Source: Hydrogenophaga sp.
GTDB lineage: Bacteria > Pseudomonadota > Gammaproteobacteria > Burkholderiales > Burkholderiaceae_C
Reading direction: 5' to 3'
Assembly: GCF_018780075.1 (NCBI RefSeq)
Contig: NZ_JADMKB010000027.1
Span: 1 to 64,000 of the forward strand
DNA: 64,000 nt
Made by a program: the position numbers and the translations under genes. The notes under the pieces are model-generated. The model saw only the letters and a program-made list of their open reading frames with translations. It made no database searches and had not been told where the DNA came from. The stretch's first letter is position 1. The number at the start of each line of letters is the position of its first letter. Shown here piece by piece: positions 56,048 through 64,000 of this stretch.

Positions 56048-57451
56048 ATGACCGACGCCCCATCCCGCACAACTTCGTCGTGGAAGCGCGCCAAGCACCG
56101 CATCGCGCACTCCATCAAGCTGCGCATGGTGCTGGTGTTCCTGCTGCTCGCGGCCGGCATGACCTTCGTGTTTTTCACGGGCGCGCAGAAAGCGTTTTCC
56201 ATGGGCTGGCGCGAGGCCGCGCGCCCGCTGCTCATGGACTACGTCGACCGCATCGCGGCCGAGATCACGAACGGCGGTCAACCCAGCGTGGAGCGCGCCC
56301 TGGCCGTCACCGAGCGCCTGCCGCTCACCGTGCGCATTGCCGGGCCGCAGGTGAACTGGGCCTCGCACCCCGGCCAGGCCGAGTCGGACTGGATGCGCGA
56401 CAAACCCGATGACAGCGGGCCGCGCAACGGTGAGAAGAACGGCGAAAAATGGGGCGGCAGCAAAGACTGGAACGGCATCCTCCAGCGCGAGACCGCCGAT
56501 GGTCACACCATCCAGTTCGGCATCAATGATGAGGTGTTCGTGCGCCGCCCGCGCTTGATCGGCTACGCGCTCACCTCGTTGCTCGTGCTCACACTGCTGG
56601 CCTGGCTCTACGTGCGCCGCCTGCTCAAGCCGCTGGACGCGATCGGCGAAGGCGCCCGCCGCTTTGGCGCGGGCGACTTCAGCCAGCCCATCCCCGAGCG
56701 CTGCCTGCACGGCCCCGACGAACTCGGCGAACTCGCCACCACCATCAACACCATGGGCCGCGACATCCACCGGATGCTCGAAGCCAAACGCGCGCTGCTG
56801 CTCGCCATCAGCCACGAGCTGCGCAGCCCGCTCACCCGCGCTCGGCTCAACACCGAGCTGCTGCCCGAAACGGCGGACGTGAACCCGCAGCGCGAGGCGC
56901 TGATGCGCGACCTGAAGGACATGGCCGGCCTGATCACCGACCTGCTGGAGAGCGAGCGTCTTTCGGCCAAACACGCCGCGCTGCAGCGCGAGCCGGTGGC
57001 GCTGGCCGCGCTGGCCCAGGAGGTCGTGGCCGAGGTGCTGGCGCGCCAGCCCATGCGCCCCGACGCCAGGACCGAGATCGCCTTCCACGCCGACCCGACC
57101 CTGCCCCCGCTCGCACTCGACCCGGCACGCATCCGCCTGCTGTTGCGCAACCTGCTGGACAACGCGCTGCGCCACAGCGCGGGCGCGCCGCTGCCGCCCG
57201 AGCTGCACCTGCGCGCCGAGGGAAAGGGCATCCAGATCGAGGTGCGCGACCACGGGCCCGGGGTGCCGGACGACCTGCTTCCGCACCTGGCCGAACCCTT
57301 CTTCCGGCCCGACACCGCACGCACCCGTGCCCAGGGTGGCGTGGGCCTGGGCCTGCACCTGTGCAAGCTGGTGGCGCAGGCGCACGGCGGCACGTTCGCG
57401 GTGCGCAACGCGCGCCCGGGCCTGGCGGTCACGGTGAGCTTGCCGGGTTGA
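56048..57451 (+). CDS. sensor histidine kinase (HAMP, CpxA-like)
   Basis: Two TM segments, HAMP, LLLAISHELRSPLTRARLNTELL (H-box), LLRNLLDNALRHS (N-box), GVGLGLHLCKLVAQAHGG (G-box). Confidence 0.96.
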   Translation: MTDAPSRTTSSWKRAKHRIAHSIKLRMVLVFLLLAAGMTFVFFTGAQKAFSMGWREAARPLLMDYVDRIAAEITNGGQPSVERALAVTERLPLTVRIAGPQVNWASHPGQAESDWMRDKPDDSGPRNGEKNGEKWGGSKDWNGILQRETADGHTIQFGINDEVFVRRPRLIGYALTSLLVLTLLAWLYVRRLLKPLDAIGEGARRFGAGDFSQPIPERCLHGPDELGELATTINTMGRDIHRMLEAKRALLLAISHELRSPLTRARLNTELLPETADVNPQREALMRDLKDMAGLITDLLESERLSAKHAALQREPVALAALAQEVVAEVLARQPMRPDARTEIAFHADPTLPPLALDPARIRLLLRNLLDNALRHSAGAPLPPELHLRAEGKGIQIEVRDHGPGVPDDLLPHLAEPFFRPDTARTRAQGGVGLGLHLCKLVAQAHGGTFAVRNARPGLAVTVSLPG

Positions 57452-57590
57452 GGCCACGCTGAACAAGCCGCCGCAGACCGCCCGCAGCAGGGATGCGCGC
57501 GCCACGATGAACGTGTTCAGCGTCGCCAAAACCCCCCTGGCGTTGACGCGGGTCAGACCGGGCGACCGCGCGATGTGCCATGCTGGACGC

Positions 57591-59393
57591 ATGAACACCC
57601 GCACGCTGCCCGGCTTCGCCACCGCACCCACCCGCTTCCTGTTTTTCACCGGCAAGGGTGGCGTCGGCAAAACCTCGCTCTCCACCGCCACCGCCATCGC
57701 GCTGGCCGACGCGGGCCAGCGTGTGTTGCTGGTCAGCACCGACGCCGCGTCCAACCTCGACGAAATGCTGGGTGTGCCGCTGTCCAACCAGCCCGTGGCC
57801 GTGCCCGGTGTGCCGGGGCTGGACATGCTCAACATCGACCCCGACACCGCCGCCGAGGCCTACCGCCAGCGCGTGCTCGCGCAGCTCGAAGCCGGTGCCA
57901 GCGACGACGAGCGCCAGACCGTGCGCGAGCAGCTCTCGGGCGCCTGCACCACCGAGATCGCCGCCTTCGACGAATTCGCCGCGCTGCTGGCGGGCGAGGG
58001 CGGAGAAAGCGCCTACGACCACGTGGTGTTCGACACCGCGCCCACCGGCCACACCCTGCGCCTGCTGAGCTTGCCCAAGGCCTGGACCGGCTTCCTCGCC
58101 GGCAACGACCGCGGTGCCTCCTGCCTCGGCCCGCACTCGGGCCTGAAGATGCAGGAAGCGCGTTTCAATGCCGCGCTGCAGGCCTTGAGCGACCCCGCAC
58201 TCACCACCGTGGTGCTCGTGACCCGGCCCGACCCGCGCCCCATGCAGGAGGCCGCGCGCACCGCCGAAGAGCTGCGCCAGCTCGGCCTGGGCAACCAGCG
58301 CCTGGCCGTCAACGGCGTGTTCCACGCCATCAGCGCCAGCGACCCCATCGCCAACGCCATCGAAGCGCTGGGCCGCCAGGCGCTGAGGGACATGCCCGAC
58401 GCGCTCGCCCGCCTGCCACGCGACGAGGTGCCGCTGCGGGCTTTCGACACCGTGGGCCTGCCCGCGCTGCGGGCGCTGCTGCAGGGCGGTGACGTGACCG
58501 CCCCCGCGCCCCATGCGGCCACCCCCGCGCTGCCCGCCGAACCGTTGTCCCGCATGGCCGACGAACTCGCCGCCGTTGGCCACGGCCTCATCATGGTCAT
58601 GGGCAAGGGCGGCGTGGGCAAGACGACCATTGCCGCCGCGCTCGCCGTGGGCCTGGTGCAGCGCGGCCACAGCGTGCACCTCACCACCACCGACCCGGCC
58701 GCCCACGTGGCCGAGGCACTGAACGGCAGCCTGGAGGGCCTCAAGGTCGGCCGCATCGACCCCAAGGCCGAGACCGCCGCCTACATCGCCAAGATCATGG
58801 CCACGCGCGGCAAGGCGCTGGACGAACCGGGCAAGGCCCTGCTGCTCGAAGACCTGCAGTCGCCCTGCACCGAAGAGGTGGCTGTGTTCCACGCCTTCAG
58901 CCGCGTGGTCAACGAAGCGCGCAGCGCCTTTGTGGTGCTCGACACCGCGCCCACCGGCCACAGCCTGCTGCTCATGGACGCCACCGGTGCCTACCACCGG
59001 CAGATGACGCGGCAGTACGAAGGCCAGGCCGAGAGCAAGGGTCTGCACATCATCACGCCGCTGATGCGCCTGCAAGACGGCAGCATGACGCGCGTGATCA
59101 TCGTCACCCTGCCCGAAGTCACCCCGGTCAGCCAGGCCGCCGCGCTGCAGGACGACCTGCGCCGAGCCCAGATCGAACCCTGGGCCTGGGTCATCAACAA
59201 AAGCATCGCCGCCACCGGCACGACCGACCCGCTGCTGCAGGCGCGGCTGGCGGGCGAAATCCGGCAGACCGAGCGGATCGCGGGCGGGCTGGCGAAGCGG
59301 ACGTTTGTGTTGCCGTGGTTGCCGGAGTCGCCGGTGGGGGTGCAAGCGCTGGGCGCATTGGTCCAGGCTTCCGGCCCATCTCCCGCGGCCTGA
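57591..59393 (+). CDS. arsA: ArsA-family ATPase with two tandem ATPase domains
   Basis: Two P-loops FFTGKGGVGKTSLSTATA and VMGKGGVGKTTIAAALA; two DTAPTGHTLRLL / DTAPTGHSLLLM switch motifs. Confidence 0.92.
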   Translation: MNTRTLPGFATAPTRFLFFTGKGGVGKTSLSTATAIALADAGQRVLLVSTDAASNLDEMLGVPLSNQPVAVPGVPGLDMLNIDPDTAAEAYRQRVLAQLEAGASDDERQTVREQLSGACTTEIAAFDEFAALLAGEGGESAYDHVVFDTAPTGHTLRLLSLPKAWTGFLAGNDRGASCLGPHSGLKMQEARFNAALQALSDPALTTVVLVTRPDPRPMQEAARTAEELRQLGLGNQRLAVNGVFHAISASDPIANAIEALGRQALRDMPDALARLPRDEVPLRAFDTVGLPALRALLQGGDVTAPAPHAATPALPAEPLSRMADELAAVGHGLIMVMGKGGVGKTTIAAALAVGLVQRGHSVHLTTTDPAAHVAEALNGSLEGLKVGRIDPKAETAAYIAKIMATRGKALDEPGKALLLEDLQSPCTEEVAVFHAFSRVVNEARSAFVVLDTAPTGHSLLLMDATGAYHRQMTRQYEGQAESKGLHIITPLMRLQDGSMTRVIIVTLPEVTPVSQAAALQDDLRRAQIEPWAWVINKSIAATGTTDPLLQARLAGEIRQTERIAGGLAKRTFVLPWLPESPVGVQALGALVQASGPSPAA

Positions 59394-59453
59394 TGGTCGG
59401 TGCGCTGGCGAACCGGTGATGCACCGGAAAGCCCGGATTCAAAACGGTGCCGC

Positions 59454-59879
59454 ATGAAAACCCTCCCCCTCCGCCTCACCCCCGGCCAGGACCTGCGCGA
59501 AGCGCTCGAAGCCGCCGTGCGCGCCCAGGGGTGCCAGGCCGCGTTCGTGCTCTCGGGCGTCGGCAGTCTGGTGGATGCGCGCATCCGCTTCGCGGGGGCC
59601 GGCGAGCCGCTGCGCATCTGCGGGGACTCGGAAATCCTGAGCCTGTCGGGCACGGTGGGGGTGGGTACCACCGGCGATGGCGGACGGGGCCATTCGCATT
59701 TGCACATGGCCTTGGCGGCCGCCACGGGCGAGGTGTTTGGCGGCCATGTGGCGACGGGTTGCCGGGTGCGCACCACGGCCGAGGTGTTGCTGGCCCTGTT
59801 GCCCGAATGGGCGTTCACGCGCGAGCCGGACGCCGCCACGGGCTTTGCGGAGTTGGTGGTCAGGCCCAGCGGGGCCTGA
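59454..59879 (+). CDS. PPC/PCC (DUF296) domain protein
   Basis: LPLRLTPGQDLREALEAAVRAQGCQAAFVLSGVGSLVDARIRFAG...GRGHSHLHMALAAATGEVFGGHVATGCRVRTTAEV. Confidence 0.88.
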   Translation: MKTLPLRLTPGQDLREALEAAVRAQGCQAAFVLSGVGSLVDARIRFAGAGEPLRICGDSEILSLSGTVGVGTTGDGGRGHSHLHMALAAATGEVFGGHVATGCRVRTTAEVLLALLPEWAFTREPDAATGFAELVVRPSGA

Positions 59880-59896
59880 GGCCTGCCAGGCCGGCT

Positions 59897-60910
59897 TCAG
59901 TTCCCGTCCAGGTCCGTCGGCGTGGCTGGCGGGGGGCGGAACAGCAGGCCAAGGCCGAAGGCCAGCGCGTCGGCGCCCATGGACGACAGGCGCATGACCA
60001 CCGCCACACCCAGCGCGGTCTCGGTGCCGATCGCCGGGCCCATGAGGGTGAGCATCACGGCCTCGCGCACGCCCAGGCCACCGGGCGAACCCGGCACCAG
60101 AAAACCCGCGGTCCAGGCCACGGCGAACAGCAGGATCATTTCCAGCCAGTCGATTTCCGGGTGTTGAAACAGCTCGGAGGCCAGCAGCTCAACCACGCTG
60201 CCGAGCACGACAAACGAGAGGGCGATCAGCCCGGCCACCATGACGGCCGTGACCAGCCGGGGCTCGGCGAGCAACTGGCCACGTCCCAGCTTGCGGCTGA
60301 GGCCGGGAAGCAGGCGGTTGACCACGCGGACCGCCACGAAGGGCGATCCCAGCATGGTCACGGCGAGTGCCGCCAGGTAACCCGGGTGGTTGCTGTCGAC
60401 CAGGCCTTCGTGCAGGTCGTTCACATAGAACATCAGCGCGGCCACCGCGAAGATGCCGCTGATGCCCAGCACCCAGAAGGTCTCCATGGCCATGGTGGCG
60501 ATGGTTTTGCCGGCCGGCACGCCAGCCTGGGAGCCCAGCAGCACCCGGCCCGCGAAGTGGCCCACATTGCCCGGCAGGTACTTGCCCATCTGGGACACGG
60601 CGATGATCTGCAGCGACCGGCGATAGGGCAGGGCCACGCCCTGGTCGCGCAGCAGCAGCTTCCACATCAGGGCGATCAGCGGCACGCTGGTCAGGTTGCC
60701 CAGCACGGCCAGGCCGATGACCCACGCCGCCGCCCAGCCCCACTGCACCGGCGGTAGCTCGTGAAGGTTGTCCCAGAGCTGGAACAGGAAGTAGGCGCAG
60801 GAACCCAGCAGCAGGGCCAGGGCCATCAGCTTGAGGGCCCGGTAGCGGGCGGATCGAGGGGGTGTGCCGGCGGATTCTGCGGGCAAGGTCGACGCATCTG
60901 CGCGGGTCAT
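59897..60910 (-). CDS. lysylphosphatidylglycerol synthase TM region (UPF0104/AglD-like) membrane protein
   Basis: Multiple TMs; SQMGKYLPGNVGHFAGRVLLGSQAGV...AGFLVPGSPGGLGVREAVMLTLM. Confidence 0.85.
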   Translation of the reverse strand: MTRADASTLPAESAGTPPRSARYRALKLMALALLLGSCAYFLFQLWDNLHELPPVQWGWAAAWVIGLAVLGNLTSVPLIALMWKLLLRDQGVALPYRRSLQIIAVSQMGKYLPGNVGHFAGRVLLGSQAGVPAGKTIATMAMETFWVLGISGIFAVAALMFYVNDLHEGLVDSNHPGYLAALAVTMLGSPFVAVRVVNRLLPGLSRKLGRGQLLAEPRLVTAVMVAGLIALSFVVLGSVVELLASELFQHPEIDWLEMILLFAVAWTAGFLVPGSPGGLGVREAVMLTLMGPAIGTETALGVAVVMRLSSMGADALAFGLGLLFRPPPATPTDLDGN

Positions 60911-60980
60911 GGGGGTGCGTCCAGGGACAAAGTCAAAGCGCGAAATTTTATCGGCTGGCGCTCCCACGATCCGATACCGG

Positions 60981-61883
60981 TCAACGGGCCTCTGGCGGGG
61001 TGCTCAGCTCGATGCGCTCACGCAGCCAGCGGTGCGCGGCGTCGTCCTGGTGGCGGCGGTGCCAGATCAGGTACATGGGCAGCGAAGGGCAGGGCGTGGG
61101 CACCTCGGCGCGCGCGAACTCGCTCAGAAAACGGCCGTGCAGCAGGGCGGGCGCGGTCGCCAGCAGCGGGCTGCCGCGCAGGAAGGCGGGCAGGCTGGCG
61201 AAGCCCGGCACCATGACCGCAAAGCGCCGGTGCAGACCCCGGGCTTCGAGTGTGCGGTCGAGGTGCAGCGTGCGCCGGGGTTCGTAGACCACCGTGATGT
61301 GGTCGGCCGCGAGGTACTCGGCCAGCGAATGCGGGCCTTCGCGCACCGCCGGGTCCCAGTAGACGCAGTAGCGGTCTTCGAAGAGGCGCTTCTGCACGAT
61401 GTCGCTGCCCTCGGGCGGGCGCGGGCTGACGGCGAGGTCGCAGGCGCCGTCGCGCAGCATCTCCAGGCTGGGCACGTCGGACGGGATGATGCGCAGCGCC
61501 AGCCCGGGCGCCTGTTCGCGCAGCTGGCGGGCCAGCGCGGGCAGCAGCACCTCGCGCTGGAAGTCGTTGGCCGCGAGGGTCACGGTGCCCCTCCAGCGCT
61601 GGGGATCGAACGCACCGGTCTGGGCAAAGCCCTGCAGCTGACGCAGCAGCGCCCGCGCCTGCACGGCCAGCTCGCCCGCGCGCGCCGTGGCCACGATGCC
61701 ACGCCCGCTCTTGACGAACAGTGCGTCGCCGGTGATCGCGCGCAGCTTGTCCAACTGGTGGCTCACGGCCGACTGCGTGACGCCCAGCGCCTGCGCCGCG
61801 CCGGTGATGCTGCCCGCTTCCACCACCGACACCAGCAGCTGCAGCAGCCGGGCATCGAGGTCCGACCAATCGAAATCATTCAT
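60981..61883 (-). CDS. LysR-family transcriptional regulator
   Basis: DARLLQLLVSVVEAGSITGAAQALGVTQSAVSHQLDKLRAITGDALFVKSGRGIVATARAGEL; divergent from the second LigAB-like pair. Confidence 0.95.
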   Translation of the reverse strand: MNDFDWSDLDARLLQLLVSVVEAGSITGAAQALGVTQSAVSHQLDKLRAITGDALFVKSGRGIVATARAGELAVQARALLRQLQGFAQTGAFDPQRWRGTVTLAANDFQREVLLPALARQLREQAPGLALRIIPSDVPSLEMLRDGACDLAVSPRPPEGSDIVQKRLFEDRYCVYWDPAVREGPHSLAEYLAADHITVVYEPRRTLHLDRTLEARGLHRRFAVMVPGFASLPAFLRGSPLLATAPALLHGRFLSEFARAEVPTPCPSLPMYLIWHRRHQDDAAHRWLRERIELSTPPEAR

Positions 61884-61977
61884 GTGTTTGATGATCATTC
61901 ATCTGTTTATCTTTGGCAATGGGCTGGGAACACTCGTGCCTTGACACACGTCAAACCACCCCACGCAGGAGACCGCA

Positions 61978-62322
61978 GTGAGCAAGACCATTCCCGGCAC
62001 GACGCCGTTCGACGGCGGCGCGGCACAGAAGGGCTACGCCCTGAACAAGATGTGCTTTTCGTTCAATCACAAGGCCAACCGTGAAGCCTTCGTGGCCGAC
62101 CCCGAGGCCTACATGCGGCAGCACGGCCTGAACCAAGAACAGGCGGAGGCCATTCGCTCCAAGCAGGTGCTGGCCCTGATCGCGGCCGGTGGCAACGCCT
62201 ACTACCTGGCCAAGTTCGCCGGCATCTTCGGCCTGGACATGCAGGACATCGGCGCCCAGCAGACGGGCATGACCAAAGAACAGTTCAAGGCCAAGCTCGT
62301 GGCCGCGAACGACCAGTGCTGA
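61978..62322 (+). CDS. LigA-like extradiol dioxygenase alpha subunit (second set)
   Basis: GTG start; GYALNKMCFSFNHKANREAFVADPEAYMRQHGLNQEQAEAIRSKQVLALIAAGGNAYYLAKFAGIFGLDMQDIGAQQTGMT. Confidence 0.88.
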   Translation: MSKTIPGTTPFDGGAAQKGYALNKMCFSFNHKANREAFVADPEAYMRQHGLNQEQAEAIRSKQVLALIAAGGNAYYLAKFAGIFGLDMQDIGAQQTGMTKEQFKAKLVAANDQC

Positions 62323-62338
62323 ACCAGGAGACACGAAC

Positions 62339-63187
62339 ATGGCACAACTCATCGGTGGCCTGGCCACATCGCACATCCCCGCCATCGGCGGCGCCATCCA
62401 CAAGGGCCTGCAGAACGAGCCTTACTGGAAACCCTTCTTCGACGGCTTCCCGCCGATCCACCAGTGGCTGGGCAAGGTCAAGCCCGACGTGGTGGTGGTG
62501 TTCTACAACGACCACGGCCTGAACTTCTTCCTCGACAAGATGCCGACGTTTGCGGTGGGTGCCGCCGCGACCTACAGCAACGCCGACGAGGGTTGGGGCA
62601 TTCCCACACTGCCGCCGATCCCGGGTTGCCCGGAACTCTCGTGGCACCTGATCAATGAGCTGATCGCCAAGGAATTCGACATCGTGACCTGCCAGGAGAT
62701 GCTGGTGGACCACGCCTGCACGCTGCCGTTCAAGCTGTTCTGGCCCGAGCACGCCGTGGCGCCGGTGCAGATCGTGCCGATCGACATCAACACGGTGCAG
62801 TTCCCGTTGCCCACGGCCAAGCGGGTCTACAAGCTGGGCAAGGCGGTGGGCGAGGCGATTCAGAGCTGGCAGAGCGACAAGCGCGTGGCGGTGATGGCCA
62901 CGGGCGGTCTGTCGCACCAGCTGGATGGCGAGCGGGCGGGTTTCATCAACAAGAAGTTCGACCTGCAGTTCCTGGACAGCATGGAAACGAACCCCGAGTG
63001 GGCGACGCAGTTCAGCGATCTGGAACTGGTGGAGAAGGCGGGCACGCAGGGCGTGGAGTTGTTGATGTGGCTGGCGATGCGGGCGGCGCTGACGGCCGGT
63101 GGTTCGGGGGTGCGCAAGGTGCACAGCAATTACCACATCCCGATTTCGAACACCGCTACCGGGGTGTTGGCGCTGGAGGCGGTCTGA
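62339..63187 (+). CDS. LigB-like class III extradiol dioxygenase beta subunit (second set)
   Basis: MAQLIGGLATSHIPAIGGAIHKGLQNEPYWKPFFDGFPPIHQWLGKVKPDVVVVFYNDHGLNFFLDKMPTFAVGAAATY. Confidence 0.92.
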   Translation: MAQLIGGLATSHIPAIGGAIHKGLQNEPYWKPFFDGFPPIHQWLGKVKPDVVVVFYNDHGLNFFLDKMPTFAVGAAATYSNADEGWGIPTLPPIPGCPELSWHLINELIAKEFDIVTCQEMLVDHACTLPFKLFWPEHAVAPVQIVPIDINTVQFPLPTAKRVYKLGKAVGEAIQSWQSDKRVAVMATGGLSHQLDGERAGFINKKFDLQFLDSMETNPEWATQFSDLELVEKAGTQGVELLMWLAMRAALTAGGSGVRKVHSNYHIPISNTATGVLALEAV

Positions 63188-63216
63188 TCTGTTTTTGGGT
63201 TTTTGGTGGATGAAGG

Positions 63217-63239
63217 AGGGAGCCTTTGGCTCCCTTTTT
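63217..63239 (+). terminator. intrinsic terminator of the second dioxygenase pair
   Basis: AGGGAGCC-TTT-GGCTCCCT followed by TTTTC. Confidence 0.85.
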
Positions 63240-63257
63240 CGTTCTGGCTTTTGTGCG

Positions 63258-63361
63258 GGTGCCGGGAGCGTCCGGTATCCGACTCCGCGAATGTCCCCCG
63301 GCGGCGGGAGGCCGCCTCCTCCTTTATTTCGCTGCGTCGGACACCGAACGCTCCCGGCACC
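63258..63361. repeat. long inverted-repeat element, copy 1
   Basis: Arms GGTGCCGGGAGCGTCCGGTATCCGAC / GTCGGACACCGAACGCTCCCGGCACC flanking core CGAATGTCCCCCGGC...CCTCCTCCTTTATTTCGCTGC. Confidence 0.85.
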
Positions 63362-63406
63362 GGCCGCAACGTTGGTGTGCTCACGCAGGCGTACCTTTCC
63401 GCAGGC

Positions 63407-63514
63407 GTCTCGCAGAGGTGGGGCGCACTGCGCAGCGAAGTAAAGGAGGAGGGTCCGGCCGCAGGCCGGGGCCGGGGGACATGAGCGGAGCAGTGCGCCC
63501 CACCTCTGCGAGAC
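63407..63514. repeat. long inverted-repeat element, copy 2 (inverted relative to copy 1)
   Basis: Perfect 25-bp arms GTCTCGCAGAGGTGGGGCGCACTGC / GCAGTGCGCCCCACCTCTGCGAGAC; core reads as the reverse complement of the copy 1 core (GCAGCGAAGTAAAGGAGGAGG...GCCGGGGGACATGAGCGG). Confidence 0.88.
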
Positions 63515-63538
63515 ACACCACAAAACCCGGCGCACCAA

Positions 63539-63565
63539 AGAAAAACGGGAGCCGAAGGCTCCCGT
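63539..63565 (-). terminator. intrinsic terminator of rpoD
   Basis: Minus strand ACGGGAGCC-TTC-GGCTCCCGT followed by TTTTCTTT. Confidence 0.85.
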
Positions 63566-63591
63566 GGATCGAAACAAAACGCCGAAACGGC

Positions 63592-64000
63592 TTACATCGT
63601 GTCGATGAAGCTGCGCAGCTTGTCCGAGCGGCTCGGGTGCTTGAGCTTGCGCACCGCCTTGCTCTCGATCTGACGGATGCGCTCGCGCGTCACGTCGAAC
63701 TGCTTGCCCACTTCTTCCAGCGTGTGGTCGGTGGACATCTCGATGCCGAAGCGCATGCGCAGCACCTTGGCTTCGCGCGGCGTGAGGCTGTCGAGGATTT
63801 CCTTGACCACTTCGCGCAGGCCGGCCTGCATCGCGGCCTCGATGGGCGCGGTGTTGGCCTGGTCTTCGATGAAGTCGCCCAGGTGCGAATCGTCGTCGTC
63901 GCCGATGGGCGTTTCCATCGAGATCGGCTCTTTCGCGATCTTCATGATCTTGCGGATCTTGTCTTCCGGCATCTCCATCTTCTCGGCCAGGATGGACGCA
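63592..64000 (-). CDS. rpoD: RNA polymerase primary sigma factor RpoD, C-terminal part (runs off right edge)
   Basis: [15 protein letters not shown]...[73 protein letters not shown]. Confidence 0.97.
   Translation of the reverse strand, partial: ASILAEKMEMPEDKIRKIMKIAKEPISMETPIGDDDDSHLGDFIEDQANTAPIEAAMQAGLREVVKEILDSLTPREAKVLRMRFGIEMSTDHTLEEVGKQFDVTRERIRQIESKAVRKLKHPSRSDKLRSFIDTM

Overview
GC-rich chromosomal segment, most likely from a betaproteobacterium of the Comamonadaceae type (inferred from gene content, gene order and codon usage; no search was run). Housekeeping genes lie at both ends: dnaJ-dnaK-grpE near 7-10.6 kb and the rpoD 3' end at the right edge. The middle is a large aromatic/hydroxycinnamate catabolic region. 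It holds two paralogous sets of CoA ligase + crotonase + Bug-type binding protein with MarR regulation, a tannase/feruloyl-esterase-like protein, an acyl-CoA dehydrogenase, an SDR, a thioesterase and an amidohydrolase. It also holds a complete-looking protocatechuate 4,5-cleavage operon in the order pmdE-F-D-A-B-C and a second LigAB-type dioxygenase pair with its own LysR. Other modules are a purine/hydantoin cluster (uraH, TRAP transporter, racemase, hydantoinase, uraD, LysR), a CpxPRA-like stress module, an orphan tandem ArsA ATPase, a RES/Xre-type toxin-antitoxin pair and an ATP-dependent DNA ligase/exonuclease pair. The most notable non-coding signals are: (i) a family of at least six intergenic elements with a covarying hairpin, each placed directly 3' of a stop codon in the same orientation relative to transcription; (ii) two head-to-head elements before rpoD that share a core but have different, internally complementary arms; (iii) a TTGCGATARCYG motif shared by three catabolic intergenic regions; (iv) several strong palindromic operator candidates. 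Function calls come from reading the translations; no database search was possible.
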